From an uncultured Clostridia bacterium (GTDB taxonomy: Bacteria; Bacillota; Clostridia; JAAYHZ01): a DNA stretch of 8,731 nt. Position numbers and translations under genes: made by a program. Shown here piece by piece: positions 1 to 6,306 of the stretch. The first letter of the stretch is position 1, and every line of letters begins with the position of its first letter. Location: assembly GCA_937894465.1 (NCBI GenBank), contig CALCRE010000164.1, forward strand, positions 1 to 8,731. Direction: 5' to 3'. The notes beneath the pieces are model-generated. The model ran no database searches. It saw only the letters and a program-made list of their open reading frames with translations, and was not told the origin of the DNA.

Positions 1-75
1 CCTAAATGATTGATCGGTAAGTGTGATCCTGTTAACAGGATCGTCCTTCTTCACGGACTGACAATACGGACACAT
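1..75 (-). CDS. N-terminal 25 codons of an unidentified protein with a CPYC motif (partial)
   Basis: An open frame on the minus strand starts at the ATG at 75-73 and stays open to the window edge, giving 25 residues beginning MCPYCQSVKKDD. The start is the first possible one: the frame is closed by a TAA ten codons upstream. A GGGAG stretch precedes the ATG, but only about 3 nt away, which is too close for a good ribosome site. The CPYC pair at residues 2-5 could be half of a zinc ribbon or a redox pair; nothing more is visible. I do not recognise the family. Given the surrounding IS fragments it could also be a remnant. Confidence 0.3.
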   Translation of the reverse strand, partial: MCPYCQSVKKDDPVNRITLTDQSFR

Positions 76-848
76 CTTCTCCCTTTCGTGTGGCTTCCTA
101 TTTTAATTGACACACTACTATGGTACAGATAATTTGATCGCTCCTCATCATCTTCGCAACTGCAATAGATTCTGAAAAGCTATTTGTTATAGCATCCGAT
201 CTGTTAAATAAGAAATCCTGTGCAGATATACCATCCTTTCCTTATAATCCACTCACATCCAATTAATAAAAATATATCAAACTTTAAACTCTATGTCAAT
301 AGCTAAATTCAAGTATCTTAACTTTTTTTCATTTATCTTTTTAAAGCGTCTGAACATTCACATAATCACCATATATTTGCTATACCGGAACAGATTAATC
401 ACTTCAAGTACCCTGTCCCCTGTGATTTGTTAAGTTACCTTCATTATGCTTTAAATTACTATGTTTTTCTCGTTCAGCCTTAACTTTACAAGTATTTTTA
501 ATCGGGTGGGAGGCCACCCCTTAATTGAGTGACCGACCTCCCACACCACTTATCCCAAAAATCAAAGCAAACTAATAATTTTTGGAGTTATCGTGTTGAA
601 AAGGTCGGGATAACTTTTTCCATATATAATGTAAAGTAAAGTATCACTTTGAGTAATTTCGAAAACTCGTTACCAGTAAGATGCTGGAAACAAAATAACG
701 ATCATTAAGTTGATCATATAGCCAAAAACAGAGGTAATTAAGAAAAAATCAGCGATTTTGTTCGCTCGTACCTAGAAAAGTGAATAGCAAAGCGAACCTT
801 ATGTGAGAATAAGACTTGATTCGAAACTGTTGTTTGAGCGATGTATTA
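76..848. other. AT-rich stretch without a convincing gene, containing several stem-loops
   Basis: No convincing coding frame exists here on either strand. A 48-codon minus-strand frame (98-241) has no usable start except one giving 17 residues. 76-480 is AT-rich and shows nothing clear. From about 504 to 760 inverted repeats follow each other closely: 504-544, 555-585, 586-615, then weaker ones near 703-717 (GATCA/TGATC) and 745-759 (AAAATC-AGC-GATTTT). This stretch could be the decayed flank of the transposon whose gene ends at 849, or a structured RNA. No promoter with correct spacing was found. Confidence 0.5.
504..616. other. three adjacent stem-loops, the first with two alternative foldings
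   Basis: First, GTGGGAGG (506-513) pairs perfectly with CCTCCCAC (537-544). The same left arm can instead form GGGTGG-GAGG-CCACCC (504-519), so the two foldings exclude each other. Second, CCAAAAAT (555-562) pairs with ATTTTTGG (578-585). Third, AGTTATC (586-592) pairs with GATAACT (609-615) and is followed by a T run at 615-619, which on the plus strand resembles a weak intrinsic terminator. Pairing is seen directly in the sequence; any function is inference. Confidence 0.5.
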
Positions 849-1653
849 CTAGGCCGCTTTACACATCGATTCCTCAATCAAGGAAATGAAGTTGAAACCG
901 GAAACCTTAAGTCTTGCATCCAGATGCACATTGACAGAGTGAATAAGGCTCCACCAGGAGAGGCGTTTCTTTCCCCTGGTATGTGAATATTCAAGTCCGT
1001 AATCGTTCAGGATGCGCTTGTTGACTCGTTCCGAGGCGGTACGGCTTTTCATTTGTTTAATCCACTCATCACTTTTTCTGGGAACAACGGTGAAAAGATG
1101 AAGATCCCAATCCGGCTTTATGTAAATGCATCTGCCAACAGTCCTGTTTGCAACTGCACGATTTTACGTTACCTGTTACCAATGGACAGCGATACTTTAT
1201 TCTGCATCGGTCGGGATTGAAACCCCAGTTAACCATGGTGTGACCGCCCATGCAAATCGGAACTCCATTGTCATCCACTGTAACATGAGGAGGGTAAGAG
1301 TAATGGCCTTTGTTTTTTTCATTCAAAGGTATGAACGCATTCATTTCCCATTCGTGCAGCAACTCATATGTGGGATAATTGTCACTGGCGGAATCGGCGC
1401 AAAAACTGCCGAACTTAAAATCCGGATACAGTTTTCTCGCTTCTGCAAGTGATACAACAGCAGAGACACTGTCGTGGCGGGATGCCTGCACCATACGCAA
1501 GTACAGAGGAAGATCGCATTTCAATTCGTCATTATAGACGGAAAGAATGTACTCCATATAGCCGTAAAACCATCGTTCGTGATAGCTGTCCCAACCCCAC
1601 CGGGCATGGGGGTCGGAAAACTTCCGGGGGTAATCGCAGTCACGGACCACCAC
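849..1653 (-). pseudogene. DDE transposase (IS4/IS5/IS1182-like), C-terminal part, frameshifted
   Basis: Two minus-strand frames join into one transposase C-terminal half. The first (1653-1069) contains RWGWDSYHERWFYGY, an RHDSV motif and the acidic stretch CADSASDNYPTYELL, probably including the second catalytic Asp. It then leaves frame near 1140-1165, between the Cys-rich CSC segment and IYIKPDWDLHLFTVVPRK. The correct frame continues through RTASERVNKRILNDYGLE, with the expected catalytic Glu, to the stop at 849. The N-terminal half is absent: homology begins right at the palindrome 1639-1673. Truncation plus frameshift make it dead. The exact IS family name is uncertain; a related C-terminus lies at 3170-3386. 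Confidence 0.8.
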
Positions 1654-1673
1654 TTCAAGTGGTGGTCCGTGAC
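1639..1673. repeat. perfect 17+17 bp palindrome with a one-base centre
   Basis: GTCACGGACCACCACTT (1639-1655), a single C, then its exact reverse complement (1657-1673). As RNA it would form a very stable hairpin with about a 15-bp stem and a 5-nt loop. No T tract follows on either strand, so it is not a standard intrinsic terminator. One arm (1639-1655) is read as the first codons of the transposase fragment, so the other arm is either an inverted copy made at the breakpoint or part of an independent hairpin element. It also lies about 205 nt downstream of loaP on the same strand. Confidence 0.85.
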
Positions 1674-1878
1674 TTATTCAACATTTTTGTTTGTCGTTAT
1701 TCAGTTTTCTATGTTCGTTGATGTGATCGTGATCGCATCGTTTCAATAATATGGTATATATGGTCCTCTGGTTTTTTTGAGTTTCGCAATTACCTAACAT
1801 GGTATACTTAAAACGTAGCAAATCCACTCTCCAGAGAAATTATAGAACATATGTCTTATTCATCAATACAAATCCGCT
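1674..1878. other. AT-rich spacer downstream of loaP
   Basis: There is no gene on either strand. On the minus strand it would be the region transcribed after loaP. It contains TTTGAGTTTCGCA (1776-1788, plus strand), a 13-bp exact copy of 2883-2895 at the 5' edge of the intron-like region upstream of loaP. No obvious terminator follows loaP before the palindrome at 1639-1673. Confidence 0.5.
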
Positions 1879-2409
1879 CTATATTTTTTGCAGAATATCA
1901 ATGCCTAATGTAATTGGTCTCTCTTCACCCATGATTTCCAAATGGATTACTGCTTCCATCCTACTTCTTTTTACCTTTTTTATTATGCTCTCTTTACCCT
2001 TCAAGGGTCCTTCTATAATTTTTACTCGGTCGCCTTCCAAAAAAGCTGCCGAGGTTTCAATACAATAATCGTCGTTAAGAAGATCTATCAATTTATTACA
2101 TTCGTCTTCACGAACTGCGTATTCATTCGAATCCCCATATCTTAAAACTCTGATAACATCTTTGTTTGTTCTGACAAAAGGACTTATTTGTTGAAAAAAA
2201 TTAATATCACACAGCTCCGACTTAATAAATACATACCCGGGAAACATAATCAGTTTTTCCTTACGAGGTACTTGACCAGAACGCTTAAAGAAAGTCACCC
2301 TCCTTGGTATAAAAGGGCAAAAATGCTCTTTATTATGAAATTGCTTTGTGATCGCATCTATAACCTTTTGTTCTTGATTCGTTATCACAAATAATATGTA
2401 TATAGACAT
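1879..2409 (-). CDS. loaP: LoaP-like NusG-family transcription antiterminator
   Basis: The 176-residue protein has the two-domain build of specialised NusG paralogs. An NGN domain (about residues 1-105) contains the hallmark FPGYVFI at 56-62, preceded by PFIPRRVTFFKRSG, as in LoaP proteins. A KOW domain (about 125-176) starts EGDRVKIIEGPLKGKE. Length matches the family. LoaP proteins bind RNA polymerase and a leader-RNA hairpin, and suppress termination in long polysaccharide or secondary-metabolite operons. I chose the ATG at 2409; a GTG at 2412 is directly upstream, and AGG lies 5 nt before the ATG. A consensus promoter (2923-2951) precedes it, separated by an intron-like insertion. Downstream there is no operon, only a hairpin and IS debris, so its normal target appears lost or elsewhere. 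RfaH or UpxY-type paralogs are alternatives; LoaP fits best. Confidence 0.8.
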   Translation of the reverse strand: MSIYILFVITNQEQKVIDAITKQFHNKEHFCPFIPRRVTFFKRSGQVPRKEKLIMFPGYVFIKSELCDINFFQQISPFVRTNKDVIRVLRYGDSNEYAVREDECNKLIDLLNDDYCIETSAAFLEGDRVKIIEGPLKGKESIIKKVKRSRMEAVIHLEIMGEERPITLGIDILQKI

Positions 2410-2457
2410 CACAACCTACTATCTCATATTCCACATAATTATATAGAGTTTTGTTTA

Positions 2458-2896
2458 GTAGATCCAGGCGTTTACACGCCTAGACCCCTATTCAAAACCG
2501 TACGTGCCCTATTGTCAGGTAGAAACTGGGTGCGCTTGCCTTAGAATTCTGTGGTTTATCTGATCAGTTTCCTATCAGACCGCAATCAGGCTTTCATTGC
2601 CACGTTTCCCGGAGCCCCCTGCAATCCCGGACGGTCGGATTTCCCGAGTTCGGTTTTGACCTTGAATATTACACTTGCTTAGCCTTCCGCTATTGACCTA
2701 AAGTTAAATATGACAGTTATATACCCCCATTGACCTTAGCGTTTACTTAGTTGTGCGTCCATTTCTGATGTGAACAAGCTCTCTGTCTTGCTCCAGCACT
2801 TGAATCTTCAAGAGCTCAGCGGTTCTTCGCTCATGACAGGTGTTACCTCTCATGATATCAAATTGCCTTTGATATAGAGAAATTTGAGTTTCGCAC
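2458..2896 (-). ncRNA. putative ORF-less, internally deleted group II intron remnant
   Basis: Read on the minus strand, the segment starts GTGCGAAACTC at 2896, matching the GUGYG 5' end of group II introns. Near the other end it has GCACGTACGGTTTTGAATAG, like the 3' strand of domain V plus the domain V-VI linker. Then comes a domain VI-like hairpin closed by a GTAA tetraloop (TAGGCGT-GTAA-ACGCCT) ending CTAC at 2458. Inside are further structured pieces, e.g. ATATCAAA/TTTGATAT near the 5' end. There is no reverse transcriptase, and the 5' strand of domain V, with the catalytic AGC, is missing next to 2509-2522, so it should not self-splice. A bulged branch-point A in domain VI is not evident. 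The intron reading rests on motif recall; an unrelated structured leader RNA is the main alternative. Confidence 0.5.
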
Positions 2897-2922
2897 CCCT
2901 AAAAATGCCACCTTTCAATTCC

Positions 2923-2951
2923 ATATTAACCGCAAAACCCCATGTTGTCAA
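2923..2951 (-). promoter_or_regulatory. consensus sigma-A promoter for the loaP transcript
   Basis: On the minus strand TTGACA (2951-2946), a 17-bp spacer, and TAATAT (2928-2923) give a near-perfect housekeeping promoter. Transcription should start near 2916, about 20 nt before the GTGCG intron-like start at 2896 and about 500 nt before the loaP start codon. The predicted transcript therefore has a very long leader made almost wholly of the intron-like sequence. Confidence 0.75.
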
Positions 2952-3017
2952 GGATTAATTCCATATGAGTTAATTGCGTTGCCCCACCTTTTTTATTTGT
3001 GGATAATGTAAAATTCC

Positions 3018-3046
3018 ATAAAATTACCACCCTGGTGTAATTTTAT
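3018..3046. terminator. bidirectional terminator-like hairpin
   Basis: ATAAAATTAC (3018-3027) pairs perfectly with GTAATTTTAT (3037-3046). An inner CACC/GGTG pairing is possible with one bulged C. The A-rich left side and T-rich right side give a T tract in both directions. It lies between the IS fragment at 3170 and the loaP promoter, where it could stop minus-strand read-through from the IS. The GC core is short, so strength is uncertain. Confidence 0.5.
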
Positions 3047-3169
3047 TTCCCAGAGGATATTTAGTGAGCTTTTTAATTAATCCACCACCTTTAGCGATCA
3101 AAATGTGGAAAAAGGGTACACTAAACTCATCCTTTGTAGATAACCTTATTTTTTTATGACCGTTAAACC

Positions 3170-3386
3170 TTATGCACTTTTTAAAGAACGCATAAGATCC
3201 GGCCGATTTTGCTTTATCCTCCCTATAGCCAAAACCAGCATCATAAGTAATGCCAGGCTACATCTGAATCTCATCTTCTTCAGACCTCTTATGTAGTGAT
3301 TTTCAAAACCATAGACATTGTCTATCCTGCTGTTAACTCTTTCTACTGAAGTTCTCAATTTATAGATACTGTCCCACTTGTACGAA
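3170..3386 (-). pseudogene. DDE transposase C-terminal fragment, fused to ISAzo13 debris
   Basis: The last about 71 residues of a DDE transposase are present, from SYKWDSIYKLRTSVERVNSR to the stop at 3170, with the conserved GFENHYIRGLKKM block and the probable catalytic Glu in TSVERVNSR. Everything upstream is missing. The frame continues to a nominal start at 3436, but residues before SYKW come from an out-of-frame stretch of the ISAzo13 gene, so that 88-residue frame is an artefact. The junction is near 3386/3387. It is related to, but clearly different from, the fragment at 849-1653. Confidence 0.8.
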
Positions 3387-3467
3387 GCCACCACCGTCCG
3401 CTGTAATGAGTAGCTCCGTTGCATTGGGGTAGGCATCTTGCTCCTTCTGCCGCCACCAACCCTGGAT
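3387..3467 (-). pseudogene. ISAzo13-family transposase, second fragment (continues from 6324)
   Basis: Read on the minus strand from 3467, the sequence translates as IQGWWRQKEQDAYPNA, then TELLITADGGG, the segment that follows HDTAEFAVAS in ISAzo13 transposases. ADGGG contains the second catalytic Asp. It is separated from its N-terminal part by the 2856-bp unit and is truncated right after ADGGG, so the region with the catalytic Glu is gone. It is too short and in a different frame from the nominal 3170-3436 open frame, so frame-based gene finding misses it. Confidence 0.85.
3463..3467. repeat. target-site duplication TGGAT (left copy)
   Basis: TGGAT abuts the left inverted repeat and is repeated at 6324-6328 right after the right inverted repeat. 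Joining the flanks with a single TGGAT gives an uninterrupted ISAzo13 codon series, AGC ATC CAG GGT TGG TGG on the minus strand, which supports a true 5-bp duplication. Confidence 0.85.
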
Positions 3468-3484
3468 GGTGTCTATTCAGGTAG
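3468..3484 (+). repeat. left terminal inverted repeat of the 2856-bp unit
   Basis: GGTGTCTATTCAGGTAG is the exact reverse complement of 6307-6323. Just inside lies the palindrome GTATATG-A-CATATAC (3498-3512). The core GTCTATTCAGGTAG recurs with one mismatch at 7798-7811. Confidence 0.9.
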
Positions 3485-3599
3485 GGCTGTTGAAATAGTA
3501 TATGACATATACAAAAAATAATTAAAAAGATTTTAGTTTTCTTGCAGTACTCGTCTGATTTATGTCGAACTTAATAATTAAAGTCCAAAACATTGTATT

Positions 3600-3604
3600 G
3601 GAGG
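3600..3604 (+). promoter_or_regulatory. ribosome binding site of IS66 tnpC
   Basis: GGAGG lies 9 nt before the ATG at 3614. It fixes the ancestral start there, upstream of the in-frame TAG, rather than at the internal ATG at 3782. Confidence 0.7.
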
Positions 3605-3613
3605 TTCTGTAAA

Positions 3614-5105
3614 ATGAGTTTATTGACACCGACAAGAAAACAAAATTACGAAAGAATAATCAAAGATTTAAAGGTCATGCTTAATAATGAGAAAAATGCG
3701 CATAGAAATACGAAAGAAATGCATGAACAAGAAAAGAGACAATAGAAAATCGATGAGGCTCGATATTTAAGAAACGAAAAGATGTATCAAGAGACCATAG
3801 CAGACTACAGCAAGCAGATAGAGGTCAAAGATGAGTGCATCCCGGAATTGCTTAAAGGAATCGAGAAATTAGAAGACAAAAATAACATTTTAGAGGGCAG
3901 AAACAAAAAAGACAGTTCGAACTCCGGCAAGCCACCTTCCACCGACGGTTTCAAGAAACCGCACGTTGTCAGTACTCGGGAAAAGAGCGGGAAAAAACCG
4001 GGTGGAGTCAACGGACATACCGGACACACACTTTGGCCCGACGTTGAAGAAGAAAATATCACCGAAATAAAGGAAGGTGCATGTCCTTGTTGTGGCGGTG
4101 AAATTGAATTCAGCGACAAGTACCAGCCCAGAAAGCGTGTGGACATTGAAATCACCATCGTTAAAACTGTCGGCGCTTGTTGCCGTGCTTAATGAATACG
4201 GAAATGTTTCGGATAACAAATCTGCGGAAATCGTCAGCGCCTTATGCAATCATGAAATCAATATGTCCACTGGGACCGTCTTTAACATAAGAACGAAACT
4301 GGCGAACAAACTTATGCCCACCGTGGAGAAGATAAAACAAAAATTAATCGACGGCGGAGTGCTTGGCGTTGATGAAACGGGAGTACATGTAAACGGCAAA
4401 CTGAATTGGGTTCACATATTCGCCAATGAGCATTACACTCTCTTTGAGCACAGTGCAAAACGGGGATCACACTGTAAGGATGAGGAAGGAATCCTGGCAC
4501 TTTTTGTCGGTATACTCCTGCACGATCATTTCAAATCATATTATAAAACCAAAACATTGACCCATGCTGAGTGCAATCAGCATATATTACGGTATCTGAA
4601 AGCGATAATAGAAATACAGGGACATTCCTGGGCGACGGAGATGAGCGACTTTCTGTTGGAAGCCAAGGGAATGAAAGAGGAAGCCGTGCTTGCCGGGCGG
4701 AATGGTTTTTCCCCCGAAGAATACGCCGGATTGGAACAACAGTACATCGATATTCTTGATAAAGGGAATAAGGAGTACGAAGAGGCGATCCAAGGTAAGA
4801 AACACATACGTTCTTTCAATGAGGAACGTCTATTGCTGAAACGCCTGAGAGAATACAAGAATGAACACCTTCGGTTCCTTTCTAAGTTTGTCGTACCGTT
4901 CGGAAACAACATATCGGAACAAGGTGCTGCCTTTGTCAAAAGAAAGATCAAGGTCGCGGGCGGATTCCGGTCGGAACAAGGTGCGACTAACCATATGGTG
5001 ATCATCAGTGTAGCCGCGTCGGCAAGAAAACAGAAGAAAAATATTTTTCAAACCTTTAAAAGAGCTTTTGAAGGCAAGGATCCGCTGACATCGGACATGT
5101 CCTGA
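3614..5105 (+). pseudogene. tnpC: IS66-family (ISBst12-like) transposase tnpC, nonsense and internal deletion
   Basis: The gene starts at ATG 3614 after a good ribosome site. The N-terminal coiled-coil region is interrupted by an in-frame TAG at 3743-3745 (codon 44), then resumes. The basic linker with SSNSGKPPSTDG and the zinc-binding CPCC segment follow. Near 4160-4170 the frame breaks and roughly 40 residues of the usual IS66 zinc-ribbon region are missing; the other frame continues from LSALVAVLNEYGNVS. The catalytic part is complete: GVDETGVHV (first Asp), LLHDHFKSYY (second Asp) and NNISEQGAAFVKRKIKVAGG (Glu), ending at 5105. No tnpA or tnpB accompanies it, as in the ISBst12 subgroup. 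Two lesions make it non-functional, although the DDE residues survive. Confidence 0.85.
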
Positions 5106-5129
5106 CAAAGGATGTGTCCGAGCATTTCC

Positions 5130-5193
5130 CTGCAATTGCAGTGTGTCCATCGAAAGTGCCCGATATCCCGTATTGTGATCGGACGACACTTTC
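5130..5193. other. palindrome and compound stem-loop between convergent genes
   Basis: CTGCAATTGCAG (5130-5141) is a perfect 12-bp palindrome. Next, GAAAGTG (5152-5158) pairs with CACTTTC (5187-5193), enclosing CCGAT/ATCGG (5160-5164, 5178-5182). The position between the ends of tnpC (5105) and the DruA-like gene (5338) suggests a transcription stop for either strand, but no T tract follows directly. It may also be subterminal structure of an ancestral IS. Confidence 0.45.
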
Positions 5194-5250
5194 AAAACGT
5201 TAAACCAAGAAAAAAAGAAAAATATTCATACGACTCCCTGATTCCGCCTA

Positions 5251-5280
5251 GGTGTTATCTGCCCCGTACGGGTGTATTTT
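5251..5280 (+). repeat. internal end-like sequence with CCCGTACGGG palindrome
   Basis: GGTGTTAT (5251-5258), then the 10-bp palindrome CCCGTACGGG (5263-5272), then TGTATTTT. Read inward, the right end of the unit (minus strand from 6323) has the same order: GGTGTCTAT, a C6/G6 hairpin, then GTGGGATTT. This may be a diverged left end of a shorter, about 1.07-kb DruA unit (5251-6323). No TGGAT flanks it. Confidence 0.35.
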
Positions 5281-5337
5281 ACCATCCCCTTTTTTGTCAC
5301 TCCTGCACCATAAAAGATTGTCGGTGATATGCTGCTT

Positions 5338-6201
5338 TTATTCCACCAATACGGATTTGAATTTTTTAACCAACGAATACAAGTAAACATCTTTGACAGG
5401 CAACACCGCCTGATGGTGTCCGCCGTCCCGTCCTCTTCCGGTTGTTTGTCCTACTTGGATCCAGTTAGCCGCCTTGTAACAGGTACCTTTGAACCTCTCC
5501 GTTTCCACAAAAGTTTCAAGCAACAATACCGGATGACCGTATTTCTCTTCCCAATCTTTTTTTATCCTACGGGAGACAAGGGAAAGAATGTGGCTGGCCA
5601 GATGAGGAATTCGCACCCATGGGAGTATCAAAAAACGTGTGTTGTTTGTCAAAAGGTTCAGTTTTTGAGAGCGTGCCTCTTTGTTCCATCCGATGTGTTC
5701 ATCCCGGTCTTTGCAGGACCAGGCTGCAGATCCGAACAGCAGGAATGCAAGAGCGACGCCGTCCCGGCTACACACCTTGTAAGCCATGCGTTCACCGATA
5801 AAACGATCGAAACCGAGATAATGATATTGATCTATAGCGGATTTGAATTCCTTAAGGTCTTTCGTCGAGGAGACAATTTCAACCTGCAACGGCTGAAAAT
5901 CTTTTGAAACCCCCACTACGGGAGTATCTTCGTGTACCAGGTGTGCAATCACGGGTTTCACACCTGTTTTTCTAGGCCTTGTTTGTGGCGGGGGCAGTTG
6001 TATCTTCCCGCCTTTGTCCAGAGCTCGTAGCATATCTCTGCAGGCCATGTCCTTTACCTTACCGTTTGCACCCCGCCAGTTCCACATTTCACAAAGAGCA
6101 ACCGATATCTTTGTTCTGCCCATATCGGGGTTTTCCGCAATAAGTTCCCGGATAAATTCTATTTTTTCTTCTGTTATTTCAGGTTTGTTATATGTATTCA
6201 T
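5338..6201 (-). CDS. DruA/DUF4338-family protein inside a transposon-like unit
   Basis: The 287-residue protein appears full length. Its N-terminal region (about 26-72) has the family pattern GRTKISVALCEMWNWR, then KDMACRDMLRAL and LPPP, likely a DNA-binding or helical module. The DUF4338 core follows: YHYLGFDRFIGERMAY (126-141), LLFGSAAWSCKDRDEHIGW (154-172), NNTRFLILPWVRIPHLASH (186-204), LETFVETERFKGTCYKAANW (228-247), then the GQTTGRGR and KDVYLYSL segments. DruA is a component of Druantia phage defence, with unknown biochemistry, but no druE helicase or other druantia gene is present. Here it lies 106 bp inside the right inverted repeat and is the only intact gene in the unit. The start at 6201 is forced by a TGA two codons upstream; no good ribosome site is seen. 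A role in transposition is inference. Confidence 0.8.
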   Translation of the reverse strand: MNTYNKPEITEEKIEFIRELIAENPDMGRTKISVALCEMWNWRGANGKVKDMACRDMLRALDKGGKIQLPPPQTRPRKTGVKPVIAHLVHEDTPVVGVSKDFQPLQVEIVSSTKDLKEFKSAIDQYHYLGFDRFIGERMAYKVCSRDGVALAFLLFGSAAWSCKDRDEHIGWNKEARSQKLNLLTNNTRFLILPWVRIPHLASHILSLVSRRIKKDWEEKYGHPVLLLETFVETERFKGTCYKAANWIQVGQTTGRGRDGGHHQAVLPVKDVYLYSLVKKFKSVLVE

Positions 6202-6291
6202 GTCTCATATATTCTACATGAATTCAAAAAATACTGCCAGCAGAAAGAAAAATCGTCTAATCGATATCAATTACTTGAGTGCAAATCCCAC

Positions 6292-6306
6292 CCCCCCATA
6301 GGGGGG
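6292..6306. repeat. C6-ATA-G6 hairpin abutting the right inverted repeat
   Basis: Six C, ATA, then six G (6292-6306) lie directly inside the right inverted repeat (6307-6323). This is a strong subterminal hairpin. The outer left end at 3468 lacks a matching GC hairpin but has GTATATG-A-CATATAC at 3498-3512. Confidence 0.7.

Noticed and set aside
107..133. Plus-strand promoter TTGACA ... GATAAT
   Set aside because: The spacer is 15 bp and no plus-strand gene follows.
98..241. Small minus-strand gene of up to 47 residues before the CPYC frame
   Set aside because: The only in-frame ATG gives 17 residues, and the good-looking AAGGAAAGG precedes an ATG in a different, 15-codon frame.
597..631. 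Plus-strand promoter TTGAAA ... TATAAT
   Set aside because: The spacer is about 23 bp and there is no gene downstream.
4077..4200. Open frame start of the second tnpC frame as a separate protein beginning MHVLVVAVKLN
   Set aside because: Those first about 35 residues are the wrong frame over the zinc-binding region of tnpC; true homology starts near 4170.
5329..5907. 192-residue plus-strand frame
   Set aside because: It is the shadow of the DruA-like gene on the minus strand, has no family features, and lacks a ribosome site.
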